A DNA stretch of 64,000 nucleotides, from assembly GCA_947396885.1 (NCBI GenBank), contig OX377204.1:23071706-23135705 (forward strand), written 5' to 3'. Shown here one piece after another: positions 21,401 to 33,894 of the stretch. Position numbers and translations under genes: made by a program. The notes under the pieces are model-generated. The model was given only the letters and a program-made list of their open reading frames with translations, was not told the DNA's origin and did not search any database. Source of the stretch: Heligmosomoides polygyrus polygyrus (taxonomy: Eukaryota > Nematoda > Chromadorea > Rhabditida > Heligmosomidae). Numbering within the stretch: position 1 is the first letter of the stretch; the number at the start of each line of letters is the position of its first letter.

Positions 21401-24400
21401 TTCTGAACCAAACACCCAATGCGCGACATAGCTGCAGACATGCCTTGTGAATCCGAGCGCCTGTTGCAGGATGTCGGTGACTTCTTCTTCTTCTTCTTCT
21501 TCAGCGTCTGTCCCGCTTCGTAGCGGGGTCCGCTATTCTGGTGTCATGACGCCACCTTTCTCGATCCAGCGCTAGATCAGGGTGGACACCAGCCGCTTTC
21601 AAGTCCGTATGTAACGTATCAGCCCAGCGCTGCTTCGGACGCCCTCTAGGCCGCTTTCCTGTTACCTCGAAGTTAAGGCCTATCTTGCGGACGCTGTCTT
21701 CTTCTCCACGCAGAACGTGGCCGTACCATCGTAAGCGAGCTTCGCGCATCTTGTCAGTTATCGGCGCGACACCGAACTTCTGCCGAATAGCATCGTTTCG
21801 GATGCGGTGCATGCGCGTGACTCCTGCCGTCCAGCGCAGCATCGTTCCAGCGCAGCATCGTATTTTAGTATATGTTCAGGAATGAACATATACTAAAATA
21901 CGATGCTGCGATGCAGGATGTCGGTGACACTTCTTCTAAATCCGAACGCCTGTTGAGCAACGTTGCTAGCTTGTCTTTTGAACTCGAACGCCCTCTGCGC
22001 GACATATGTGACACTTTTTCTGACAGTCGCGACACAGCGTGGGTGGCAAATCGTTTGAACACGGACACCTGCTACTCGACCTCTAAGAAAGGCCAAACGG
22101 ATAAGCAGACGGACGGACGGACAGACGGACGGACGGACAACCGCTAACTCCTTTATATATAGTAGGATATGTCCAGCGAGCGAAACATTCTTTCCGTCAG
22201 GACTGTTCCAGGTGGCAGGCAAAATTATTTTGTGATAAACAACGCCAGGTGAGGATAGGCATATTTTACGAGGAGGTTAGACCAGTATCTTTGTGGATTC
22301 GTTGGCGTGCTTGTGGGCTCGGCGAAGAAACTTCTAGGTCCAAAATGCATCAAGGGTTAAGGCCCCCTCAGAGTTCTGCGGCATTGCCGCTCGCCGCAAT
22401 GGTTAAGGATAGGGCGGGGACGCCGCTGGCGGCGAGCTCTGCGTCTCTGCCCTGTGGTTAAGCATAGGGCCGCGGCGCTGCCGCAGAACTCTGTGGGGGC
22501 CTTTAGAAGGATAAAGGGCAGCATTGCTCAATCACTATCCCCGCCACGCATTCTACTTCTACGGGATGTGGAGGCGGGTTGAATGCGTATTTGGGCATAC
22601 ATTGACTTGCGATGGCCAGACGATGAACAAGAGACAGTCTGGTACCAATTCACCCCGGAGGGATGGTAGGATTGGTTGGCCTGGGCGGGAAATCCGAACC
22701 AGAAACCTAGTATCGGGGCACGCGACAGCCGGCATCTCCTCCAACTGCGCTACTCCCGCACCCGAAATGCATTTTAAAATTTTTTTAAATTCAAAACATA
22801 TTCATGAAAACATTAAAATATTCTTGCTGATCTCAAATGTTCTTATAGGAACAGTCCTAGTAGGGAGGATGAGACCTGCAACATTAGTGAAAGCTAAGGG
22901 CAAATGTGATAAGGTCACTGAGAAAAAAGGCCGTTAAAAATTCCGTTAATATTCTAAAAATTTCCGCTAAGTCGTTAAGCCAAAATTTAACGAAAAATGC
23001 CGTTAATTCGTTAAATCCGTTAAATCGTTAACCGTTAAATGTGCACCCCTGGTTCGGACGGCCCCGGCCGTGGCGAAGGAGAGGGGTCCGTAGGAAATAG
23101 TGTTCCGAAGGAGGAGAGTGCCGACGGTAAGAGAAACATCGACACCGATCGACCCTGGGGGTCCGATGGACGCTGGACCCGGACTTGACATTATAAATAA
23201 AAATTTAACGAAGGTAAACAACGCCCAAAAAGTTGCCAGATGCAGGAGATGGTAGAGTTCACATCAGTAGCCTGCAAGCATGCCTCATAGTTAATTCTGA
23301 TATAAATAAAAACTGATATTTAACGAAAGTTAAACAGCGCCTGAAATTTTTTCAGTAAGGGTTATTGAGGCAAGATTCTTTCCTGGCTCATTCGATAGAG
23401 CTTGAAATTCTAATATAGGAAATGGTAGGGTTCAGATCAATCCAAGTTTCTGAACTGCCAATGCAAGCCGTGAGACCCTCAAGCCGTCTGAGCCTATCCC
23501 TCTATCAATTATAATCACACCAAATCTGGTCGACCTACAGACTCCTGTAGTTGGCTGGGTCAGCATCGCCTCTGCGGCGAGGGCTGTCTGGCTGAGTGCG
23601 AAGCGGCGAGTGTCACTGCGCGAGTCGACGCTAATTGGCTCCGCAGGCACTGTCCCGCGTCTTTGCCCGCGCCGCTTTCAGGCAGAACGTCCCTCACCCA
23701 CGTGGGTTACGCGACTCTAGGTTCTCCTCAGTGCGTTTGGGCTGTTGCGTTTCAACAACAACTTATGCATGCTCCGCAATTAACAGCCTTTTCAGTTAAT
23801 GCTGATGATGACGTTCGTAATCACTGGTTGTTAATGACACTGTGTTTTATATACAGGCTGTACGTCGTTCTGTGCCCAAGTACCCAAAGGCAACTTCGCA
23901 AGTTTGGCCTGTACGATTCCTATTTTTTTGCAAATGTTTTTGCTTTAAAACAAATGCAAGAGCTTCCTGTAACTGCATATACTGTTTCTCGTCGAATTGG
24001 AAACTCTTCATGTCAATTTGGACGTTCTTCCCAACAAGCCTGACACTTTTGATATCAAACCGAGCATCTTCAAAATCAAAACGGCCTCTTTTCTTGAAAC
24101 GGGGGACTCTCAAAAAAGATTAGAGTAATTTTTTGCTCAAGGAAAATTTCGTGGGGCGCGTAGCGCAGTCGGAGTCGGTGTCGACTGCCGCGTGCACCCG
24201 ATACCAGCTTCCTGTTTCGAACTTACCGCCCAGACAAACCAAGCCTTCCATCCTTCCGGCTCGGTGAATTGGCACCAGACTTGTCTGGGAAAGATAGAGC
24301 GCTGACTTTTTCATCGTCTGACCACCGCTGGTCAATGTATGACCAAATACGCATTTAGGTCGCCTCCACGACATGCCGTCAAAGTAGAATCGCAAAGGGA

Positions 24401-27400
24401 TTGAATGACGCTGTCCTTTTTACCTTTTAAGGAAAAATTTTAAAATGTTTTTAGAGTTTCAATTCAGTTACTCATTAAGCGAAATTTTATGCACGAACTT
24501 TTATTAAATTCCGAATTTATGAAACGCCGGATTTATACTATCAATCAGGGGGCGGCAGCGATACTCATTTTGACACGTGCGGTCGCGCGCGCATGCGTCG
24601 GCCGGGCGATGTCCTCGCTGCTCCGCCTGCTTATAGGACGAGTTTTACGCTGCCGTTCCGAGGGTGGGCTAGCTGAAGCGCTAGTATGTGTGCAGACGGA
24701 TGCACTGAAGGTCAAAACGTGGGTAGAAAACGGCAGAACGACTAAATATAGTGGCATAATGTGAGACTTCAATAGTGTTCATTAATCGAGTGGCATTAAG
24801 CCACGTTATATAAGTGGAGGAAGAGAATCTGGAGAAAGTTAAGCGAAGAGGAACATCCAAGGATGAAATCTGGTATCAGGAAAATGATAAGTTGTTCTAG
24901 ACTGAAAAAACTCTGTTTTTAAGCTCAAAGTTGTATGTTAAAAAATGTAAAATGTTTAATTATTAGATTATTCATTTGAAGAGTAGATACAATACATTTT
25001 GAGTGTTTACTGCAGCGGATACACATTCACATTTAACAAGGCATATTGTGTATTCAGAGGCCGAGTGCATAAAAAATTAGCGAGAAAATTAGCGACTATA
25101 GAAATTGAATTTGATAATCTTTTTTGTGAAAGCATCAAAACTTTTCTTAATTCATGACAACTTATTGGCAAAAGTGCATGGCATATTCATGCAAAACTAT
25201 TAATCAGTAGCTCTAAGCCTGACAACTGCTTCACGATTTAGAGATTCCTGATGGTAAACTGACAGGATTAAACTTGCAGATCCAATAGCAAACTAAATAA
25301 AATCTGTGGAAGATTTTGGAATTTTGGAAGCACCAAAAGCCCATGAAAGCTTGTTCGTATAGTATGCAATTAAAATGAATCTAATGGCAGTCGATTATTA
25401 GTAGTCAATGTAGTGGAGTAGGTAGCCTCTAAAAACGTTTAGCACAAAAATTGTGCTCTCTATGTACAAACGATACTCCTCTTTTCCCTCTGAAACGACT
25501 TTTCACCCTTCACCATTAGGTCTCACATGTATTTTAAGACTCATACCGCTCCTGAGCATTCAGGAAGCTCTTACTTCTTACCTTAAGAAGGCATACCCCG
25601 TTAACCGTGTCACACTCTATTACTTTCCTTTTACTGCCTAGGCAAGACGATTCAGTGGTAGTTCAGGACTTGCCTTCGCGCTGCAGCATGCTGGGCTCAT
25701 TGTGCAACTCGTACGCATCCCTGTAATAACTAGAGGTGCCCCTTGCTGCAGCGCCGCACCGCACTGGCTGCGAGTGAGTATCGTTACTTGCAGCCACGCG
25801 AGTAACGATACTCACTCGTTAGCCTATCAACCACATAAAAATCGCAACGAGCTTTTTGTGCGCCCGGCGCAATATCGTTTTTATGCACTAAATATTTGCT
25901 GCCTTGCTGTGATTTGAAGCAATTTTATTTGTTATCTTTTCCTCAAAAACTTCATGAATTACTACACTCATTCGATCAGCTGAGCTAAAAAAATTCCTTT
26001 AAAGTTGTACCAAATTTTCCGTGAACAATTAATTATTCTAGCCACCTTGGAGACTGTAGCTTAACCTGCAAGAAGCTCGTTTCGATTTCGAAGACGCCCA
26101 CTTTGATTTCAAAAGTCTTAAAGCTAGCGATTTCAGAAGCATCACGAATATTTAGAGAAGTACCCGATTTGACGTGAAAATAGTATATGCAACTCTCAGG
26201 TCGGACACTTTTCATATTCAATTGGACATTCTTCTAAACTAGCTTTAAGACTTTTGAAATCAAAGAGAACTCTTCCAAATCGAAATGACCTTCAGGCTTA
26301 TTAAACTACAGATTCAATGAGTTTATCAGAACAATTTTTTAATCAAGGGAAATTTGTTATAAATTCCTTTGAAATTTTTTAGCTAACCTGCCAATAACTG
26401 TAATAATTTTATTTTCAAGAAAAGCTATTTTAAAAACAAAGAACTAAATTAAATTATCATACTCTGTAATAACGGGTTGTGCGACTAGCGATGCAGCACG
26501 TCAAAAAATAGGGGCGGAAACATCAGGGACGCGAAAATAGCAGGAAATACCCAGACGCCTGCTACGTGCCTGGCGATGCCGTAAACGTGCCGAACACGTC
26601 GGCGACCGTGCACGGCGAGCCGTAGTCGTGCCGAACACGTCGGCAGCCCAGCATGGCGGGCCGCAGACGTGCCGAACACGTCGACAACCCTGCATGGCGA
26701 GCCGTAGACGTGCCGAAGACGTCGATAACCTAGCGGGCCGTAAAATAGAGCGGTATCATTGCAAGTGTCGAAAACTCAAATATGGGCGAAAGAGAGTGGA
26801 GGAAACTTTACTGCTACCCTCCGCCGCTCTAAAATGCCACATGCGGCTAAGGCAGTTTAGGCAGTTGGAGAGCTGTGAGCGCTTCCTCTTGATACCTTAA
26901 ATGGTCTGCTTGTCTATGCATTTGTAGGTCGCCAGCTCATCGCTTCTTCCTGCAGGGGTCCACTGAAGTCAGAAAAAATAGTGTCACAGAAGCAAAACAT
27001 GACATAACCTGCATATTTGCACCGCTGTAATTTCATTTGTTTAGAAACTACAACGCTCCACTTTTTCGCGCTACTAAAGCTTTCTATTACCTACAAAATC
27101 CACAAGCCGCAGCCGGAACGATTTGATATCTGCAGTGTTACTGCGCTCCGAACACGCCCGTGCGTCCAGTTTAGCATCACCCCTACAACATGCGCCTTTC
27201 GATTTAATTGCAAAACTCATTGTTTGTTAGACAGGCAGATGCTAATTTGCTATGCTCTTCGCACATGTAGGTAGGCTGTTTTCGTCGAGCTAACTTCACC
27301 CTACAAGCTTTCGCGCCCACTCGATTGATAGGTTCGATAGTATATGCATTGTTCACGGAGCACTCCAAAGGCAAGCTGGACAGTCTTAGAGCAATTCCTG

Positions 27401-30400
27401 AGTAGGGCGGCTGGGAATTTTCGACAAAACTGCCTAAACGCTCACTCTACAAGCTCTCGCGCCTACTCGATTGATTATAGCCGGCGCCTATATGCATCGT
27501 TCAACTCCATTGATTTATATGCCAAAAGTTAGAGCTTTAGCAGCTGAGCTAAAATACACAGTATCGGAGATGCCGCTGCATCCAACAAGCACAAGCCGCG
27601 CGAAAGATGAAGAGCAGCGCAAAAGGGCGCCGGAGAGCGCCGTTTTCCGCTCGCCACGCGTCGCGTGTGACGCAAGTCGCGTTAGGGTGCTGCGCCCTCA
27701 ACTTCTGAAATTAGGCTGATGGAAGGAGCCTACCCATGCGTTTGGACGTGCATGGCCTACTGTTTGGAGCTAATTGCCAGCATGGCGCGCCCTGCGACAA
27801 AGCAGGCCCCGCAGAATCAATCAGTGGGCGCGACAACCTATAGAGAAGGCGTATAGGGAGTTTTAAAGGAAATTTCTAGGCTTGCTACTTGGGAATTGCT
27901 CTAAGACTGTCCAGATTGCATCTGAAGCGCACCGTGAACAATGCATATAGAGACGAACCTATCAATCGCGTGGGTAAGAAAGCTTGTAGAATGAGAGCTT
28001 GAGAAGTTTTATCAGAAATTTTCAGCCGCCCTACTTAGGAGTTGCTCTAAGACTGTCCAACTTGCATATGGAGTGCACCGAGAACAATGCATATACAATC
28101 GAGCCTATCAGTCGAGGTGGCCGCTCGCAAATTGAACGCGTAGGCGAGTTTGGAGCGCGATAACTCTGTAAAGTGTGAACCCTTCCAGCTGCAGCTTGTG
28201 TACTTTGTAGTCAGTAAGAAGCTCTAGCAGACGGCAGTGTAGCCTAAGAACGGACAAAGTTACGGTGGTGCGAAAATGCAGGTCAGGCTTGCACAACCCA
28301 TTTTTTTCGAGTTCAGTCAATCACTGCGGGAAGGGGCGATGAGCTGACGGCCTACAAATGCATAGGCTAAAATATCGCTTAAAGTACCTTACGAAGAAAA
28401 GCTCACAGCTTTCCAGCTGCCTAACCTGGCTTAGTTACAGCTGCCATTTTAGAGCGGCGGACGGCAACAGTGAAGCTTCTTCCGCCCTTACTCCTTCCGT
28501 CCTTGAGGTTTCGTCAGACGCAATGGCATCTTTCTGTTCAGCTCGATGAGCTCTATCGAACGGTGTCAATCTCGACCAATTTTGGAGACATCGATTTTTT
28601 GACAATTTCGCGTCGGGGTGAGGCCGCAGCGGAGGGCTGATGACGTCATAGAAATCGATATCTCCGAACCTGGCCGAGTTGGTTACCATTCAATAGCGCT
28701 TTTTATGTTGAATGGAACGGGGTTACTTAGAGTGGCGAGAACTGTGATGTGGGCGAGGAAGAGCAAGGAGAACATCGACCATTGTTGTGCTAAATTGCGC
28801 GAGCGGCGTGTTCTGAGCGCGATAACTCTGTAAATTGTGAACCTTTCCGGTTGCAGCTTGTGGGTTTTGTAGGCAGCAAATAATTCTAGTAGCGTGCTGA
28901 AACACAGTAATGAGCTTATGATTGGACAAAGTTAGAGCGCTGCGAAAATGCGGGTTAGTATTGTGGCCACGAATTTTTCCAATTTCAGTCGACCGCCCTC
29001 CTGCGATCCCGCTCACATTACAGTTCGCGTCACTCTAACCAGGGAATGCCGTCAGCGTTCCACGGAGCTTCGGATTGATACCCATATCACGTGAAAGAAC
29101 TCGAGACGCTGACCACAGATATGTAGACCAAATTTGCTAAATGGATGACCTAAGCGAGTTGTGACCGGCGGAAGCCGCGATGTCTTCCGTATGTTAGGCG
29201 CACTCAATCAGCGTTGGGCGTAGTATTGCGCGGTAATCAGCGGTTCGGCTATCAGCGCCGTCAGCAGCGGCGATGGTGCAGTAATAGAGTGCTCGCTCCA
29301 AACGATTGGGTTCATTGGCTCGGTTTCCGCTGCTGATGGCTTTCTTCCATTTTGTGATCTATCTTCGACGAGGACCTATAATCTCATTTTTAGCACTCTA
29401 CCTTTTTTTGAGCGAACGGCTAATGACGAGTTGCATTTACGTCAATTTGAAGACGGAAACCTGTTTCAGGCAAAAAGTTTTATTCATGACGTGAAGCAAG
29501 TCAGAAATTCAAATCAAAACAAAATAAAAAGTAAAATAAAACCAAAAATCAACAAAACTTAATAAACATAATAAATAAAAAGTGAAGGCACTAGCTAAAA
29601 GTTCTGACTCCATCGACACGACTTCGGTCGAAAAAATTTTATTCGCTGAAACTTCGTCTAGGGGGTTATTTGGGGTGCTGATCATGATCTGACATCCGTT
29701 TTTTACGATTCGGTCGGAGACGACCCATACCGTTGCTACAACCACTCGTCCGAAGTCGTGTCGGTGGAGTAGGAACTTTTAGCTAGTGCCTTTACTTTTT
29801 GTTTATTATGTTTATTAAGTTTTGTTGATTTTTGATTTTATTTTTACTTTTTATTTTGTTTTGATTTGAATTTCTGACTTGCTTCACGTCATGAATAAAA
29901 CATTTTGCCTAAAACACGTTTCCGTCTTCAAATAGACGTAAATGCAAGTCGTCATTAGCCGTTCGCTCAAAAAAAGGTGGAGTGCTAAAAATGAGATTAT
30001 AGGTCCTCGTCGAAGATAGATCACAAAATGGAAGAAAGCCATCAGCAGCGGAAACCGAGCCTATGAACCCAATCGTTTGGAGCGAGCACTCTACTACTGC
30101 ACCATCGCCGCTGCTGACGGCGCTGATAGCCGAACCGCTGATTACCGCGCAATACTACGCCCAACGCTGATTGAGTGCGCCTAACATACGGAAGACATCG
30201 CGGCTTTCGCCGGTCACAACTCGCTTAGGTCATCCATTTAGCAAATTTGGTCTACATATCTGTGATCAGCGTCTCGAGCTCTTTCACGTGATATGGGTAT
30301 CAATCCATGGAAAGCTGACGGCATTCCCTGGTAAGCACCACTGTTCCATTCGCCATCAAAAGCGCTATCGAATGGTAACCAACTCGGCCAGGTTCGGAGA

Positions 30401-33400
30401 TATCGATTTCGATGACGTCATCGGCCCTCCGCTGCGGCCTCACCCCGACGCGAAATTGTCAGAAAATCGATATCTCCAAAATTGGTCGAGATTGACACCG
30501 TTCGATAGAGCTCATCGAGCTGAACAGAACGATGTCATTGCGAGGGTCGAAAACTCAAGGACGGAAGGAGTAAGGGCGGAAGAAGCTTCACTGTTGCCGT
30601 CCGCCGCTCTAAAATGGCAGCTGTAACTAAGCCAAGTTAGGCAGCTGGAGAGCTGTGAGCTTTTCTTCGCAAAGTACCTTAAGCGATATTTTAGCCTATG
30701 CATTTGTAGGCCGTCAGCTGGTGGCGATGTCCGTTCCTCCACGTGGTGCCACTGGAAACTGCTCGCTCTGCGAGCTAAGCTAATCACGGACATTCGAATG
30801 CAGGCGACAGGCCCTTGTGACAGGCCGGCCTACGAAGACCCATGTCACATCACATCGTGTGTGATAAGTCAAGTTTCTCGAGATAGTGCTACGGCGTCCG
30901 CGGGAGCCGACGCGCACTCGCAGAGCCCGGCGAGTGTGAGAAGTATGCGAGGGTCCCTGATGCGAGGACGGCATCGGGGGGCAACTGAGCTAGTCCGAAA
31001 GTCCCGTAACGTAAGCAGGACCCGCGTGGCTACGCTGGATGTGGATACGTTGACGGGCCGCTCGTGCGAGTTGGTTGAAGCACTGGAGCGTAGAAGAGTT
31101 GATTTCTGTGCGGTGCAGGAGACGAGGTGGTCCTGCCGCAAGTCAAGGGACATAGGACGTGGCTTCAAGGCCGTTCTATGTGGAAGTCCCAGGACCACCA
31201 GTGGTGTCGGAATAATCGTCTCCGAACGATTTCGTGACTCGATTGTAAGCGTTGAGCGCTTTGACGATCGATTGATGAAGATCGTTGTCGCCGCTAAGGA
31301 GCGACTCTATCACTTCTTCTCTGCGTATGCTCCGCAGACTGGCTGCTCCGATCAAGCCAAGGATGCGTTTTGGAACCTGCTGGATGAGAAGACAGCAGAG
31401 GTACCGTCGAAAGATGTCATCATAGTCGCTGGTGACCTTAATGGGCACGTAGGTGCTGCGAAGGACGGGTACAGCTGTCATGGTGGTTTCGGATACGGGT
31501 CTCGTAACCCCCATGGTGAGCGTATTCTTGAGTATGCGGAATCGCATAGCCTCACCATTGTGAACACCGTTTTCCGAAAACGCGACTCCCACCTCATCTC
31601 ATATTATAGTGGGAGCTAAAAGTCTCAGATAGACTTTGTGCTTGTGAAGGATCGCGACCGGAGCCTTGTCACAGACGCGAAGGTCGTGCCGTATGAGACG
31701 GTCGCCCCACAGCACCGACTGCTGATCTGTACCTTGAAGATCGCCTCTCCGAGGCTGAGGCAGGTCGAGCGATGCGGTGCTGCAAGAATCAAGTGGTGGC
31801 GAATGAAAGAGAAGGAAGCAGCTGTGATTTCTCGCGTGCGGTTACCGACAGTTACGACTGTCGATGAAACTTGGAAGAAAGCAACCGGCGCGATACGCCA
31901 AGCTGCAAGGTTGGAACTCGGCACTACGAAGCCTGGACGACGCAAAGTCGACAAGCAGGCATGGCTGTGGACAGACGATGTGAAAGCGAAGGTTCGAGAG
32001 AAGAAGTCGCTGTATCATGTGTTTCTCGGCGACAGAACAGCCGACAACTGGCAGGAGGAGTATCAGAAGGCGAAGAAGGCTGCAAAGAAAGCCGTGGCTG
32101 TTGCGAAAGCCACTCATTATGGTGATGTCTACCAAAAGCTCGAATCGCGCGATGGTGAGCGGTATTTGTACCAACTTGCTGAGACCCGCCATCGCCAAAC
32201 CGAGGACATTGAAAAGTTTGTTGGCATCAATGATGAGAGCGGTCATCTTCTGACAGACCGCAAAAAGGCGCTGAAGCGATGGCGTGATTACTTTGAGGAA
32301 ATTTCCACTATGGGATTTCCTCATCCGGCCATCCCTTCTGTGGCTTCTGTTCACGGTCCCGTTCACAAGATTACCGTGGACGAAACAGAAGCGGCTCTGA
32401 AGAAGATGAAGCCCGGTAAGGCGACAGGGCCGGATGATCTGGCATCTCGTTGGATCATGTCCATCATGTTTGGAAGTCGAAGCTCTGGTATCCTGCTGAG
32501 TGGTTGACTGAGTTCTTCAACCAGGTAGTAAAGGAGAAGAAAGTACCGGAGTGTTGGCACAACAGTACGACGATTCCGATCTGGAAGAAGAAGGGCAGTC
32601 CTGCGGACTGCTTCAGTTACCGTCCGATTCGCTTGCTTTCGCATAGCATGAAGATCTTCGAGCGAATCCTCGATAGAAGAATCCGTGAAATCTTCAAGCT
32701 CTCCGACAACCAGTGCGGCTTTGTGTCTGGTTGTGGGACCATTGATGCTATACACGCCGCCCGCCTCCTGGTGGAGAAGCATCGCGAGAGACAGAAGCCG
32801 GTGCATATCGCCTTTCTCGACTTGGAGAAGGCTTTCGACCGCGTACCGCGTGAGGTTATATGGTACGCCTTGCGACGACACAACGTACCTGAGGAACTTA
32901 TAGAGTGGGTGCGGATGCTCTACTCTTGCCCAAAGAGTAGAGTGCAAGCTGCAGCTGGAACCTCAATGGAGTTTCCCATCTCTGTTGGGGTGCACCAAGG
33001 TTCAGCGCTTTCTCCGCTCCTCTTTGTTGTCGTCATGGATGCCATTACGCGAGATCTTCAGCAGCCTGTTCCATGGACGCTGCTTTATGCTGATGACGTG
33101 ATGCTCGCTTGCGAAGACAAAGACGATCTCGAGCGGCAGGTACAAGCTTGGTGCGACCGTCTGGCGAGGTTCGGACTCAAATTGAACGTCAAGAAGACCG
33201 AGTACCTAACGACTGACGTGAACGAGTCCGGCTCCATTAAGATTAACGGTACTGAACCTGCACGCACTTCGGTGTCCAAATACCTGGGATCAGCAATAGC
33301 GTCTGACGGCGGTCTGATGGTTGAAGTGAACTCACGCGTGAGTGCAGCTTGGTCTAAGTGGCGTTCGCTGACTGGCGTGCTCTGCGATAGGAAGATCCCA

Positions 33401-33863
33401 GAGCACCTGAAGTCGAAGATTTACAGAGCCGTCGTGAGGCCAGTAGCGATGTACGGCGCTGAGTGTTGGCCTGCGACTAAGGAAGTTGAAACGCGCCTCA
33501 GCGTCATGGAGACGAAGATGCTGCGCTGGACGGCTGGAGTCACACGCATGGACCGCATTCGAAATGATGCTATTCGGCAGAAGTTCGGTGTCGCGCCGAT
33601 AGCGGACAAAATGCGCGAAGCTCGCTTGCGATGGTACGGCCACGTTCTGCGTGGGAAAGAAGACAGCGTCCGCAAGATAGGCCTTGAGTTGGAAATATCT
33701 GGAAAGCGGCCTAGAGGACGCCCGAAGCAGCGTTGGTCCGATACGTTACACACGGACATGAAAGTAGCTGGAGTCCACCCTGATCAAGCGCAGGATCGGG
33801 AAAGGTGGCGTCGTAACACCAGAAGAGCGGACCCCGCGACGATGCGGGACAAACGCTGAAGAA

Positions 33864-33894
<31 letters not shown>

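Larger units (their letters stand above)
21190..22085. repeat. 42-bp minisatellite, ~10 units, split by an RTE insertion
   Basis: Units look like cccagacaccacttgcatga plus catcggtgacacctcttctg; period ~42 bp. Because 42 is divisible by three, long frames in several phases arise here by chance. An RTE fragment sits between units 7 and 8. Ends in a (gacg)n tract at 22100-22140. Confidence 0.75.
19914..23051. mobile_element. Non-autonomous hAT-type element with 8-bp target duplication
   Basis: Begins caggggtgcaca and ends tgtgcacccctg, flanked by gttcggac at 19906-19913 and 23052-23059, an exact 8-bp duplication. Subterminal regions on both sides are crowded with cgttaa/ttaacg motifs, as expected of hAT transposase-binding arrays. 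No transposase. It carries a 42-bp minisatellite, an RTE fragment, a TTA-MITE and a SINE. Confidence 0.8.
19002..23709. mobile_element. Foldback element with ~390-bp inverted ends, in intron 2
   Basis: 19002-19387 and 23304-23709 are inverted copies: gggacgttctgcctgaaagc with its partner, then aaagacgcgggacagtgcc, and innermost gatatttaacg/cgttaaatatc. The interior is host to a whole hAT element. No transposase frame is seen. 19400-19905 holds no recognisable gene. Confidence 0.7.

Noticed and set aside
21172..21450. Repeat proteins in several frames over the minisatellite
   Set aside because: A 42-bp unit keeps all frames in phase. No splice or start support.
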